Part shown: piece after piece, positions 12,212 to 24,587 of the stretch
Position numbering within the stretch: the first letter of the stretch is position 1
Layout: every line of letters begins with the position of its first letter
NCBI GenBank assembly: GCA_002197995.1
Contig: NGZR01000002.1
Span: 6,820,001-6,884,000, forward strand
Reading direction: 5' to 3'
DNA length: 64,000 nucleotides
DNA from: Gaeumannomyces sp. JS-464
Taxonomy: Eukaryota; Ascomycota; Sordariomycetes; Magnaporthales; Magnaporthaceae
Notes under the pieces: generated by a model
Told to the model about the DNA's origin: nothing
Database searches by the model: none
Seen by the model: only the letters and a program-made list of their open reading frames with translations
Translations under genes and position numbers: made by a program

Positions 12212-14279
12212 AGCATTAACAAACGATAAAAGCTTTTTATGCGCGATGCTATGTGTTTATCGAAATGCTAAATCCATTTTAAGTTAAGCTTGTTCGTAAT
12301 TTACCCGTTAGCATTCGTTAAAATGATTTAATCGCGTAAAAGCCGGTTTTCGAATACCAGTTAGCCAAATAGTATTGCCTTTTAACGATAATAAAAAAAG
12401 GATTGCTTAACCGTAATAGTTAACCTTTTGGATAATTATAACCTATTCCCGATTGCTAAGCTAAACCAGTTTTGCTTTACTACGGCTTTTCGATATTGTA
12501 ATAACTATAACGGCGGCGATTATACTTATAAAAAAGCCGGTTTCGTTAAAGTTATAAATATCGTTATTTAGGATGCTATATTTGGCTATAATGTTTCGTA
12601 TAAAATCGAATTACGCAAAAACGAGTTTGGGATTTTCGCATTTAGCTTTGTAATTATACTTTCGAATTTAGCGTATGCCGAGCTTTGCGCGGCGTTTAAC
12701 GAAATTCGTAACTTAGCACTTATCGACGGCGTTCGCGTCGCGTTCGGCGAGCAGTCGGTTAGCTATATTTTTAACACTAAAAGGCCGGGGAGGAAATGCG
12801 AAGAAATCCAGCTTAAATATGTATTTAATAAGCGCTTTTTTTTCGGATTTCGTTAATTTTCGAAAATTAAGCATAATGTCGCGTTAAGCAGGTTAGCCGC
12901 GCTTTTAACGCGTTAAAGTTAATTTCGCGACCGAATAAATTTTTGCAACTTTTTAAATGCTTAGTTTTAAATTAAATTACAAAGCTCGAAAGTAAAAATT
13001 ACCCGGCTTTCGTCGTTTCCCGTTAATATTGTTATTAATAAAAAAATTAATCGCGAAAGAAAAGCGTCGCGTGGTTGCGTGTTAATAGCCCACTCGTTTA
13101 TATAGCCCACTTGTTTATAAATTACGTTAATAAAAAAGGTTATAATAATAATAAAATTTAATAATCCATTTTTATATTTAGCATTAACAAATATACGATT
13201 ATTTAAAATAAAAAGCGATTAAAATAACTAAACTAATATTAAAAAACGGCTCGCGAATATTTTCAAAAAAATATTATAAATATAAAAAATTGTTTCGAAA
13301 AAACGTAAAAACGGTATTTCCCAAATATAAACCGTTCGATTTAAAAATTAAATTTAAATTAAAAACGTAATTTAAATATTAAAAGCTGTACTAGTTTAGC
13401 TTTTAATAATAAAAACGTTAATAAAACAATTGGAAAAAAAACTTACGAAAAAGATATATTAAACTTTTCGATTTTTTAATCGAATATAAAATCCTATGGA
13501 AAAAAAAACGGGACGAAGCGAATATGCATTAATTACCAACCGTTAAATAAAGCTATTATTAAAAACCGATATTTTTTGCTTTTTATTAACAAATTATAAA
13601 ATAAGCTCGGTAAAACCCGGTATTTTACGGTTTTAAACTTATAAAAAGCTTATAGTTTAATACGGATTAAAAAAGGTTAAAATGGTTTATAATTTTTAAA
13701 ATAAAGTTTAAATGCTATAAATTTTTAATAATAACCTTTAAGCTTATTAACGCATTAACTATATTGTAAAGGATAATTAACCATATATTACGCGAATATT
13801 TCGACATTTTTATTTTCGCATATTTAAATAATATTTTAATTTTTTCAAAAACGATAAAAAAGTACAAATAGCATAACGTGGTTTATAAGCGAGTGGGTTA
13901 CAACACGCGATTACGCGACGCTTTTTTTCGCAACCAATTCTTTTATTAATAACAATGTTAACGGGAAACGACGAAAGCCGGGTAATTTTTACCTTTCGGG
14001 CTTTGCAATTTAACTTAAAATTAAGCATTTAAAAGGTTGTAAAGATTTATTTAATCGCGAAATCGACTTTAGCGCGTTAAAAGCGCGGCTAACCTGCTTA
14101 ACGCGATATTATGCCCAATTTTCGAAAATTAACGGAATTCGAAAAAAAGGCGCTTATTAAATATATATTTAAGCGTAAACGCATTAATAAACCAGCTAAC
14201 CCTAGTCGTTAACAAGCTAGCACCGAGGAGGAAATCATTAACCAGTTTTAAGCCAGCACCGTATTGGAACTTAAAACTT

Positions 14280-16900
14280 ACCAAACTCGCTAAAAAAACG
14301 AAAAGGTGCTAACGCGCATACACGAAGCTAAAAACACAAAATAGCCACAACGAACTAAAAGTAGCGAATAAAGCTTTTATAAAGGAAAAAAAGAAGGCGG
14401 CTAACGCGTATTGGAAAGAGTTTATTAAAAAGGCATTAAAAATAAAATAAAAAAAGCCACTTTTTGGAACGTAAAACGGTGGGCGAAACTACGCAGCTAT
14501 AAAAAACGAAATCCAACCAAACTACCAGATTTGCACCGACCAAAAAACAGCAACCAGGAACCAGCCAACACCTACGTAAATAAAGCAATAGCTTTAGCGG
14601 TTAAGTTTTACCTTAGCCCGGAAGCGGATTTAACCGATATTACAAATACCACGTTTAACAACGACACGTTCCATTACGCGTTCCTAATAAAACATATAGT
14701 GGACCCGGAAAGCGGCGACGTATTAACGGCCTTAAAAAAAAACGCAAAACTGGAAAGCCCCGAAAACGGACAACCTATTAAAAGGACTCCTAAAAGTATA
14801 CGGCCAACTATGTTAAAAAGCTATATTTAAAATAGCTAACGCTAGCTTCGGCCTCGAATATTTCCCGAAGCGCTTTCGAAACGCACTTATAGTAATGCTA
14901 TTAAAACTAGGCAAAAGTATAAAAAATAGGAAAATAGCGGGAGGATGGAAACCGATCGCACTTTTCTCGTTTATTTTCAAAATTATAAAAGTTATAATAG
15001 GAAAACGGATCGCTAACGAAACGGAAAAAAAGGAACTCTTACCGGAAAAACAAATAGGCAATAAAAAAAAACGCAGCACCGAACTCGCTATTAAACAAGT
15101 AATAAACATAGTAATAATAGCGTAAAACTACGGCGCTATAACCTCGCTGTTACAATTCGACCTATTAAAGGCATTTAATAATGTTAACCATATTAAATTG
15201 CTTAATACAATGCAAAAGCAGGGATTTTTACCAAAAATAGTTAAATAAATTAAAAGCTAATTTATAAATAAAACGGTCCGGCTTCGGTTTAACGGAAATA
15301 TGTTAGCGCTAATACCAGTAATTGCAAAAGTCCCGCAAAGATTACTATTATTATTTATATTGTTTATCCTTTATATTACGTTACTATACGATAAGCTAGA
15401 AAAAATCCCAAAAATAACAATGGTTAATTTCGTTAACGATATTAACCCTTTAGTAATAAAAGGCACTATAACGAAAACGGCATAACTATTGGAAAAAGCT
15501 TAAAACGTATGCCAAATGTGGGTAAAAATAATAAAAATAACATTTAACGTATTAAAAACCGAGCTATTGCATTTTATTAAAGCTTTAAATTAAACTCGGG
15601 TTCGTACCGGAGCTATTTACGTATAACAATCGCTAACGGCGAAATTCCTCGAAATTTAACTAAATTATAAATTAAACTTTAAAGCCCACATTAAATAAGC
15701 GAAAAGCAAATAAGAAAAATAATAACTAGCGATAATAAAACTCGTAGCGGTAACGTGGGAAAGCAACTTTGCTAAAGCAAAACAATTATACGTAGTAGTA
15801 TGCAAAAGCGCGATGGCGTATAAAGCTATAACATACCACTTTTTAACCAAACCACGAGGGCGGCCCCAAAACGTAGCTAAAAAGTTAGCGAAAAAATAGT
15901 AAATATATTTTAAAGTGGTAACCGAAGCATATAAAGCGACGTTATTAGCTTATTTAAAAATAAAAACTTATATACCATTTTTAAATTTATATTTAAACGA
16001 AAAGGTAATTAATATAAAAAATAAATGGTTAAAAATTAAAATAATATAACGGATTAATAAAGCGATAGCGAAAGTAACGGGCTGATTTAAAAGGTTAAAA
16101 TACCGGGAACGGAATAAAAAATTACATTTTTAAAACGGCCAAACAAAAAAAAATAAGCGAAACGTTAAAACCGATTTAAAATAACCCCGGAACCGAAACG
16201 CAAACTAATCCCCCGCGAAAACGAAAAAAAGTTTAAATATAAACACGCGAAACGTTAAAACCTTAACGTAATAATAAAGTGGAAGTTAAAAGTTGCCAGT
16301 TTAACGAAAGCGGTAAAAAAAGCGAACCGGTATAAAATCGCGTATTTAGCGGATAACCCCTTATTTACGGAGGAAATGGTTAAATACCACGAAGGAATGC
16401 CAAAAGCATATAGCTTAATAGTAATTTAAATTAAAACGGAAAAGCTGGGTTTAAATGCTTTCCTATTTAGCAAAAACGTGCCCGATGCGGTAACGCCGCT
16501 ATGTAAATGCGGTAACGGATAAAAGGAAATAATATAACACGTGCTAACCTAATGCACCCGTTGGGACAAATAGCGGGATGGTACCGAAATAGCATAAACG
16601 AATAGCCGAAAGGCATATTTCGAGCTATAAAAAATAGGGAATATATTATTTAAAAAAGCAATACGTATAATATTTAAAATTGGAAAACTAATAGATTTTA
16701 AAGCAGCGAAAAAGGTAAAAGGAAAACGCGTAAAAAAAAAGGAAAAAAAAAACGTTATTAAGCCGGAGAAAAACCGAACTACAAATAACTATAAAACGCT
16801 AAACGAAAATACCTTATTAAAAAATAAAAGGAAGGAAAAGTGGACCGACGTTAACACTTTATATGCGAGTTGCAACCGGAAAAAAACCGATTAAACTAAT
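14280..16900 (+). pseudogene. LINE ORF2 relic: reverse transcriptase and C-terminal domain
   Basis: Reads as a fungal LINE RT in order: pre-RT (LPDLHRPKNSNQEPANTY, 14,520-14,580); the GGWKPIALFSFIFKII block at 14,940-14,990; LLPEKQIGN, with KKRSTELAIKQVI, at 15,040-15,110; an LLQFDLLKAFNNVNH block near 15,150; a PVIAKVPQ block near 15,310; and the active site FVNDINPLV at 15,430 (family F-ADD, here Asp to Asn). Downstream, LGLNAFLFSKNVPDAV and a Cys/His cluster (CKCGNG...HVLT-CTRWD, 16,500-16,565) fit the terminal zinc-finger-like part of the family. Many in-frame TAA/TAG codons replace CAA/CAG. It has no endonuclease domain because of 5' truncation. Confidence 0.85.
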
Positions 16901-16949
16901 TATTTCCATTTTTACCCATTTCCTTTAATATTTCATTAATAACATCCTT

Positions 16950-18940
16950 TCGATATTTAGCTAAAATTCGACCGAAGGTAAAATTAAAAGGATTTTGCAC
17001 AAAAAATATTTAGCAAATATAAAAGGTTAGCGAATCGGAAAAAAATAACGATATAAAAAGAAATATCGATAAACTCGTATTTTAGCCCGCTTTAAAGCCA
17101 ACGCTTTTATTCGAATACGGTTAAACGAGTTTTACGCATCGATAATTTTAAAAGCCTAACCCGATATGGCTTACGCTAAAAGCATTATATTGCCGGAAAA
17201 AAAACGAACGAAACCCGAGCTACCAAATGCAGTTATAATAGCAAAAGCGCTTTTTAAGCTAAAAGGGAACGAGCGCGAAAACTTAGCATTAAAAGGGACG
17301 CCGAACCGTTTCCCGATGTTTTTCGTAAATCGGACGTAACCGGCGATAGCGTGCTTTAAAGTAATATAACGAAACTGGAAAAAAGCATTAGTAATAAAGC
17401 ATATAATACCGGAATAGGACCGTTATAAACCTTAACGGTATAAGCGATTTCCGTTAAAACATTTTTTAAGTTAACAGCAGTTTTAAAAAGGGATTAAATG
17501 TAGCGCTAATAAGCACGAAAAACGCCGTAAACCTAATTTTTAATGCTAACGGGAAGCTACCAAAGCGAAACCGATAAATTAGCAATAAAAAAACGCAATA
17601 AAAGAAAAAAAAAGAAATAATAAACTTAAATACAAATACCGCGCGAAAAGGCGCACTTTATACAAGTTAAAACGCGAAAAGCTGAAAATAAAAGTTAGTA
17701 TAACCGAAACCGAGCAAAAAAAAAGCGAAGCAAATAAAAAACATATAAGCCTTATAATAGCATCCCTAAACGGCGCCGGCACTATTAATGCCGTTAGCGA
17801 AACGCTAAATGCAATTAACATAAATTTTACAAACAGGCCTAAAAAATTAGCGAAGCGGGATAAAAAAGGGAACGATACGGGAGATATATATTATCGAATT
17901 GTAAAAAATGTAACCCGGAAAAATAGCGATCGCCGTTTTGTACTTCTTTTAGTGGTATAAACGGTAGGGCTAAAGGAAAAAAAAGAAAAAATTAGCAAAA
18001 AAATAAGGAACGAAACGGTGCAAAACCGCATTTACAGTTTTAACGCGGGAGTTCGAAGCAACGCCGGCTTTAAAATCGTTATTATCGTTAAAGCTGGAAA
18101 ATGGGTGCTCGTCGCGATCGTTACGAGGAGGAGTAAGCGTAAAGCCGCTATTACCACCGCTGCCGCCGCTATGGCCGTCGTGCATATTACCGCGCGCGCC
18201 GCCGCGAGGAAAACGAGGAGTTTTGTTTTTAAAAGCCATAATGCAGGAAAATAAAAGCCGGAAAAGGAACAAAGCGCGAAAGGGCAGGTGTAAAAGCGCG
18301 GGCGGGAGGATGCGCGAAAACTAAAAGCAAAAGTGGGAAAAAAAGATTAAAAGTTGTGATAAAAAAATTAAAAAAAGGCGAAAAAAAAGGCAAAAACCTT
18401 TGAAAGTAAAAGGGGAAAAAACGGTGGAAACCCGCACCTGGAAGGAAATAAAAGCATAACGAAAAGCACGATATAAATAAAGCAAAAGTAACATAATTAC
18501 GAAAACGGCGAACCAATAAAAAGATCGGATACGCGTTATAAGCGAGGAAACAATCCGTAACCGGAGCGTTACTTTTAAAAGCGAATAATACAATTACGTC
18601 GAGTTACCCGATGTTAACCACGACTTTTAAACTTTACGGAACAACTACGCGATTAGGCATTAAAGCGGGACCGAAAAACCTCGAACGCGGATAATTAAAC
18701 CGCCGTAATTAACCGAATTAATACCATTATTACTAACATTACTACAAAAAGAGAAAATCCGATACCGGGGCGCTATTTAAACGCAATATGCATTTTTTAC
18801 AGTTTTTTTTTTACGTATTTTCCTATTATTACTATTAATTATAAAAACGCTTTCGCAATGGAACTTTTAAAAGCAATCGCAGGAATTAAGCAAACGGCAT
18901 TACTGTTTAACATAGCAAAAACCGTATACGAAAAGCAAAC
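16950..18940. other. Unexplained 2 kb inside the LINE insertion, with a Gly/Arg-rich minus-strand reading frame
   Basis: This lies between the LINE C-terminal domain and its 3' tail. I recognise no known domain. The most gene-like piece is a minus-strand frame starting with an ATG at 18,238 (MAFKNKTPRFPRGGARGN..., then a Gly/Ser-rich stretch), open to 17,970. Base composition there is richer than its surroundings. Further left, minus-strand and plus-strand fragments at 17,040-17,820 are Lys/Arg-rich. It might be ORF1 of a second, oppositely oriented retroelement, or an unrelated insertion within the LINE. No terminal repeats are seen. Confidence 0.35.
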
Positions 18941-20634
18941 ATGGTTTTTATTTTTAAGCTACCAAGCCGGATGTGGTTCGCACCCGGAAACGAGTTTAAA
19001 GGTTTTTATATGTATATAAAACAGCAAAAGCACCGAGGTTTTTACAAATATAACGGCAGTATAACTAATAATAATAAATATATACTTAAGCTAAATTCCC
19101 GCGCATTTCCTTCCCGGCCTTTTAATGTTAAAAATATAGCTAACTAATTGCTCGTCGAACGCGACGCGAGCGCCGTCGGTAAATGCTGGGTTACGAACTT
19201 CGTTAAACGCCGCGCAAAGCTCGGCATACGTTGGATTTGAAAGTACGACTATTAAAAGGCCAAATGCGAAAATCCCAAACTCGTTTTTGCTTAATTCGAT
19301 TTTATACGAAACATTATAGCCAAATATAGCATTTTAAATAATAACATTTATAACTTTAACGAAACCGGCTTTTTTATAAGCATAATCGCCGCCGTTATAA
19401 TTATTACAATATCGAAAAGCCGTAATAAAGCAAAGCTAATTTAACTTGGTAACCGGAAATGGGTTATAGTTATTTAAAAGGTTAATTATTACAATTAAGC
19501 AATCCTTTTTTTTATTATCGTTAAAAGGTAATACTATTTGGCCAATTGGTATTCGAAAACCGGTTTTCCACGCGATTGGGTTATTTTAACGAATGTTAAC
19601 GGGTAAATTACGAACGAGCTCGGTTTAAAATGGATTTAGCATTTCGATAAACACATAGCATCGCGCATAAAAAGCCCTTATCGTTTATTAATGCTGGACG
19701 GTTACGAAAGCTACTATTCGACGAATTTCGAGCTTTATTGCTAAAAATATAACATTATTACGCTTTGCATATTTTCGCATTCGTTTTACTTTTTTTAACC
19801 GTTTAACGTTAAATGTTTTAGCCTATTAAAAAAGGCGTACGGTTAAAAAATCGAAGATTTAATAAAGTTATACGTTAGTTACGTAATTAAGGTCGAGTTT
19901 TTTTCGGCGTTTAAAGCGGCATTTTTTAACTTTATAATCGAAGGAAATATTTAAAAAGGTTTTCGAAAAGCTAATTTTTTTTTTTTAATCCGGATTCGGT
20001 TTTAAAAAAGCTGGATATAAGGTTATAAATTTTAACTTTTTTAAAAAAGCTTTTAAATAACGCCGAACTTTAAACTTTTAAAACGCTTTAAACAGTTAAA
20101 AACGCAACTTCGCAATTTAAATATATTAAAATTTAAATTTCCAATTACCGAAATAGCTTTCCGTTATTTATATTAACGGTTATGGATTAGCTTGCGAAAA
20201 AAACGAGTTTAATAATGCATTAAATAGCCCTTTTTAAAGCCGAAGTTGCTTCGCTACGCAAAGCGAACGAAGCATTAAACAAACGCCGGAAAGCCAAAAA
20301 AACACGTGTTTAATAAAAAGGGTTACATATTATTAAAAAAATACGAAATGTTTTAAATTAGCAGGACTTAAATAGGCAGTTATAGCAAAAAATGCGCGAT
20401 TATAAGGGTTAAAAAAGAAGGGCGACGACGACTCGTTAACGATATGGCACTTGCGGTAAAACCGGACATAATGCGCGCATTTGTTAAAAAAAAAGTAAAA
20501 ATGTTTAATATATATAATTCCGAGTAGTTTAAATGGATTTTTGGCGTTGTTAAGTTAGTATGCGCGTCGATTAACCGGAGGTTAAAGTGTTGTAACCTAT
20601 TCGCTTATATGGCCCACTTGCTTATAAATTACGT

Positions 20635-22770
20635 TTTATATAAATGCTTTAAAAACTGTTAAATGCAAAGCTTTTCGTTAAATTAAAAAAGTGCGAATAG
20701 CATTTGCAAAAAGTCGCTTTTTTAAAATTTGTAATTACATTTAAAAAATTTGCATAAATTTTAAAAAAGTTAAAGAAGTTAAAAAATGGTTTATATTTAA
20801 AAACGTTACGAAAGTATAAAGGTTTTTAGGATTTTTAAACTTTTACAAACGGTTTATCCGTAATTATAACAAAATTGCCACACTATTTACGAACTTTACT
20901 AAAAACAATTACTAATTTTATTAAAAAAAAGCAAAAATAAAAAGCTTTTAAGCAATTATAAAACGCCGTATTAAAAAACCAATATTAACACTTTTAAACC
21001 TAAAAAACTTTTTAAAATTAAAATTAACGTGTTAAATTACGCGATTAAAAGCTAATTTAAATAACGAAACGATTAAAAACGGTTATACCTTTATGCGTTT
21101 TTTTCGCAAAAGTTAAATAAACTTAAGTTAAATTACTAAATTTATAATAAAAAACTTTTAACAATTATTTAAGCATTTAAAAAGTAACGATTATACCTTT
21201 ATAAAGCAAAATACCAAATTATAATATATATAAAGTATAAAAACTTAACGTATTTTACTATTAGCAAAAATTTAAACAAGCGATAAATTCGTTAAAGCGA
21301 ATTTTTGCAAAATTATAACGTTCGAATCGAATACCGGAAAGGGTCGGAAAACGGCCGCGCGAACGTTTTAAATTAATAACCGAACCATTAGGTCCCAATA
21401 TTTAAAAAAAAATAAAAAAAAATTTAACGGAAAAACCAAACGGATTTTTAGTTTTGGTATAAAAGATATTTGCTAAAACGGTTTAATAAGGAAAAATTTA
21501 AACCTTAAAAAAATTTAACAAGTTTATAACCAATTAGTACATAGCCATTAAAACGTAACCAAAACGTAAAAACGGTTATAATAACATTACGGGTTCGCAA
21601 AACTTAAGCCGAAATATAAAACGTAATAAAAAATTGCAAAAGTTACGCTAAAAACAAAACTAGTAAGTATAAACTTTATAAGCTTTTACAACTTTTACCA
21701 GCGCTAATCGAGGTATAATAAAAAGTTATGATAAATTTCGTTATTAAATTTCCCTAATTTAAAAAACCAATAACGGGAGTTAAATACGATAATGTATTAG
21801 TAATAATAAATAGGCTTACTAAATACGCTTTATTTTTACTATATAAAAAAGTAGCAACGCTACGGAGTTAGCGTACGTTTTTATTAGGCTTATAATAGCA
21901 AAATATAGTATGCCGAACCGCTTAATTACAAATAAAAATAAACTATTTATAAGTAAATTTTAAAAAAGGTTTACGAATAGGCTAAAAGTAAAACATTTTT
22001 TATTTATAACTTACCACTTTTAATAAATGGATAAATAAAGCGAACGAATTAAACTATAAAATAATATTTACATTATTACGTTAATTACAAACAAAATAAC
22101 TGGGTACAATTATTTCGTATAGTTTAATTCGCTTATAATAACTTAGTTTATAAAAGCATAAAAACGATACTGTTTTTTACAAACTACGAGTTTACGCTAA
22201 TAGCGTATAAGGAACCTAAAGTAGGAAAACATACTTTAATAGCGGAAATATAAGTAACGAAGTTTATTAAACTGCATAAACATTTCCAAATACAGCTAAA
22301 AAAGCTACGATACCGTATAACTATTTAAATAAACAAAAAAAAATCGAAAAACCGACTTTTAAAAAAAGGGATAACGTTTATTTTTTTAACGAAATATTAA
22401 AATAAAACGACTAAGTAATAAATTAAACCATAAAAACTAAGACTGTTTAAAGTATTAAAAAAGGTTTTAAACGTTAATTATAAATTTTAATTGCTACCAA
22501 TTATAAAATCCACCCGGTTTTTTATATTTCCCTATTTAAATTAGCATTACCGGGCTTTAAAAGCAACGAATTAGTGGAAATCGACCTAAAATATAAGGTT
22601 AAAAAATCTTAAACCACAAGTTAAAACATAAGCTTAAAAAGTACCTAATTAAATGGAAAAAGTACAGCTACGAAAAAAACACGTAAAAAAAAGCAATAAA
22701 CTTTAAGCACTGCCAAAAACTCTTAAAAAAGTATTAATAAAAATACTTACAAAAAGGTTAATAAAAGAAA
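20635..22770 (+). pseudogene. Gypsy-X pol, 3' half: RT thumb, RNase H, integrase, chromodomain
   Basis: Recognisable blocks are FLGFLNFYKRFIRNYNKIA (20,830-20,880), typical of Gypsy RT C-termini; an integrase core near 21,770-21,850 (KYDNVLVIINRLTKYALF, with the first catalytic Asp present); an integrase tail YKIHPVFYISLF near 22,500; and a chromodomain near 22,600-22,720 (HKLKKYLIKWKKYSYEKNT, originally KWKGYSYEKNTWE-like). Stops from CAA/CAG/TGG decay interrupt all frames. Confidence 0.8.
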
Positions 22771-23043
22771 AAAAAGGCGAGCTATTTACCATAACCGTTT
22801 GTTCGTATATTTAAGCGAGCATACGAAAAACGACCGTGGAAAAAACTAATTTTAAGTTAGCTGAAAATTAAACTAAAAACTTACAAAGTGGGTGCTATAA
22901 GTAATACCGTTTTACTATTAAGTTAAAAGGAAGTAGCACTTACCAAAATTAAATAGGGCAAAGGAATTTATACCAAACGGTTAGCAAAAAAAAAAAAACC
23001 AAACAAAGTTTAAACGAAGCATTTTATTAAAGCCTTTTTAACA

Positions 23044-23115
23044 CGGTCGTACCGGGATTCGAACCCAAAATTTCGGCAAAAAAACTAAAGCTATACCTAA
23101 TGCGCTACAAAACTT
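23044..23115 (-). pseudogene. tRNA-like sequence (decayed tRNA gene or tRNA-derived repeat)
   Basis: On the minus strand, a 72-base stretch has an A-box-like segment (TAGCGCATTAGGTATAGC) and a strong B box in a T arm (GGGTTCGAATCCC), at tRNA-like spacing. The 3' acceptor side reads TACGACCGTG, but the 5' side no longer pairs with it and the anticodon stem is broken. RIP-type changes could explain this. It lies just past the end of Gypsy-X. It may be a true decayed tRNA gene or the head of a SINE; I cannot assign an anticodon. Confidence 0.4.
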
Positions 23116-23129
23116 AAAGAAATTATTAA

Positions 23130-23799
23130 AGGACGTTGTAACCTATTACGGTTAAAAAAGGTAAGTAAATATAGGTTAAAATTAACCCTAAACGCTTACT
23201 AATTAAAGGAAACGAAAGGAGCTACGAATAACTTAAGCTGCGAAATAGCTTAGCAAACTTTTTAGCCGGCCTTTTCCCGCTTAATACGCTCCAATTCCTT
23301 TATAACGTTAATGCCGCGTTAAATCGCGCGCATTTTTTGTTAAACCATATTTTTTTATTTTCGCAAACGCTCGAATTTATTATTTAAAACGCGGCGCTTT
23401 TTTTTATCGCTTTAACTTTTGCTTCCATTTATTAATATTAAAAACCGATAAAACGAAACTGCTCGGGCAAAAAACCCAAAATGTCGCAACTTATACGGTT
23501 TTAACTAAAGCACTTCACGTACTAAAAGGAGTTTTAAAAAAAGGCTTCGCACTTTTCGCGCTTTAAAACCTCGTAATAAAAAAAGCAAAAAGGCATTTAA
23601 TAATAAAAAAAAACGATTTAAGCAAGCAAGTTTTTACGCTAAAGGGTTTTTTCGCGAAAAGACGTTTTCGCACCCGACCAAACATCCTGTTAAAATAAAA
23701 AGGGGATGGGAAATGGTAAAAAAAAAAGTACTTACCATTAACAAAAAGCGAAGCGATTAAACGTAGCTAAAAGAACTTGGTTTAAAAAGGGAAACCTAA
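23130..23799. other. Unclassified degenerate DNA left of the 23,800 LTR
   Basis: Less AT-rich than its neighbours, with short Lys/Arg-rich minus-strand readings around 23,230-23,440 (starting near an ATG at about 23,430). I see no domain, terminal repeat or RNA. It could be internal sequence of the retroelement whose LTR follows, since a purine-rich AAAAAGGGAAA precedes the LTR. Confidence 0.3.
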
Positions 23800-24244
23800 T
23801 ATTACGACCAGCATGTAAACCCCAAAACGGCAAAACAGGAAAAGCCTTAAATGGTATCCTGCCCGCATTAAAACACGTAAAGTTACGTGGTTTAGGCAGG
23901 ATTTGTGGATTTGTAAGCAAAGCGATAAATTTAAAAGGATTTGTGGATTTATAAGTAAAGCGATAAATTTAAAGGGATTTGTAAATTTGTAAGCAAAGCT
24001 ACAAATTTAAAAACTATTAAAGCAAAAACAGCGTATATATAAGGGATGGATTTCCTACTGTTTTAAGCAGTTTTAACTAAGGTTTTAGCATTAATTAACC
24101 TAAGTTAGCTTCCAGGCATCCCCTAGGGTAAGCAATTAAATTGTCCTTTTAAGTTACGTGATCCTTTTGTTTACTAAATTAGCGATATTATCCTTTTCCA
24201 CCCCCGAAGTGCCTTACCTTAAAAGCAAACCTATAATGGTAATA
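23800..24244 (+). repeat. RIP-mutated copy of the TGTTACGACC solo-LTR family
   Basis: About 445 bp matching, in the same orientation, the clean LTR at 49,871-50,240 and, inverted, the one at 27,555-28,002. It starts TATTACGACCAGCATG (original TG decayed to TA). It contains three tandem 36-38 bp units around 23,895-24,010, a TATATA promoter-like spot at 24,033 and the shared 3' block around 24,100-24,240. I found no convincing 5 bp target duplication, so the right edge is approximate. It abuts the hAT relic, whose upstream part is absent. Confidence 0.7.
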
Positions 24245-24587
24245 ATAAGCTATACAGGTAAAAATTTATATATAAAATTTAATAATATTATTAGAAAATA
24301 TCCCTTTATTAATATCGATAATATTATATTTATAACGCGGGATAACGCGAGTAATAACGATACGTTTATAAATTATTATAGCGAAAATATAACAGGTAAT
24401 TTTTACGACATTCGTTGTACTACTTATATATTAAATTTAGTAGTTAAAAATATATTACGCGATTTTTCAAATAATAGCGACAATAAAATAATAATAATAA
24501 TATTACTGCAAAAGTTCCTAAAATAATTACGATTTTAAAATATAATAACGAATTAAAAAAGCTTTTAAATAAAAGCATTAATAAATA

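Larger units (their letters stand above)
4630..13127 (-). mobile_element. Fot1-B: Fot1 copy split by Gypsy-1
   Basis: Minus-strand Fot1 copy in two blocks, 4,630-5,549 (C-terminal half) and 12,217-13,127 (N-terminal half). Joined, they give about 1.83 kb, against 1.86 kb for intact copies. The right terminal repeat ends ...AAATTACGT at 13,127 with a TA following. Its doubled core is of the GTGGGC type, shared with Fot1-C and the foldback element. The left repeat lacks its outer 23 bp or so, where Gypsy-0 abuts. The conserved sequence around the break is also found uninterrupted in Fot1-A, which proves that the Gypsy-1 insertion is secondary. The transposase frame is destroyed by RIP. Confidence 0.85.
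14175..19075 (+). mobile_element. LINE (Tad/I-like non-LTR retrotransposon), 5'-truncated, in Fot1-C
   Basis: A 4.9 kb insertion flanked by a 16 bp target duplication: AAATATATATTTAAGC at 14,159-14,174, and the same with one C/T change at 19,076-19,091. Long target duplications are normal for LINE target-primed insertion. The left end starts inside the pre-RT region, so the insertion is 5'-truncated. The right end finishes in a short TAA repeat. The last 51 bases recur alone at 26,900-26,950 with their own 14 bp duplication, which independently confirms this as the 3' end. RT to C-terminal zinc region fills 14,280-16,900. The following 2.1 kb up to the tail is not explained by a normal LINE 3' UTR. 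Confidence 0.85.
13876..20634 (+). mobile_element. Fot1-C: Fot1 copy split by a LINE
   Basis: Plus-strand Fot1 copy. The left terminal repeat starts ACGTGGTTTATAAG at 13,876 after a TA; the right one ends ...ATAAATTACGT at 20,634. Blocks 13,876-14,174 and 19,092-20,634, with one copy of the LINE target duplication, rebuild a length of about 1.85 kb, normal for the family. The terminal core is the GTGGGY type. The N-terminal transposase region resembles Fot1-B, F and G rather than A, D and E. The C-terminal half carries the DDE region (FNETGFFISI near 19,360; LMLDGYESY near 19,690). It is inserted in the RT domain of Gypsy-X. Confidence 0.9.
13130..22960 (+). mobile_element. Gypsy-X: Gypsy pol relic split by Fot1-C
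   Basis: Two blocks of one plus-strand Gypsy element. Block 1 (13,130-13,873) holds pre-RT and RT up to the YLNNILIFS motif (YxDD with both Asp turned to Asn). Block 2 (20,635 to about 22,960) resumes in the same RT domain with KVRIAFAKSRFF and FLGFLNFYKRFI, then RNase H, integrase and chromodomain. The RT reading continues across the Fot1-C insertion, so Fot1-C landed inside the RT. No LTRs were found; the 5' part is missing and the 3' end fades out before a tRNA-like sequence. This block is among the most AT-rich in the window, which suggests an old element. Confidence 0.8.
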
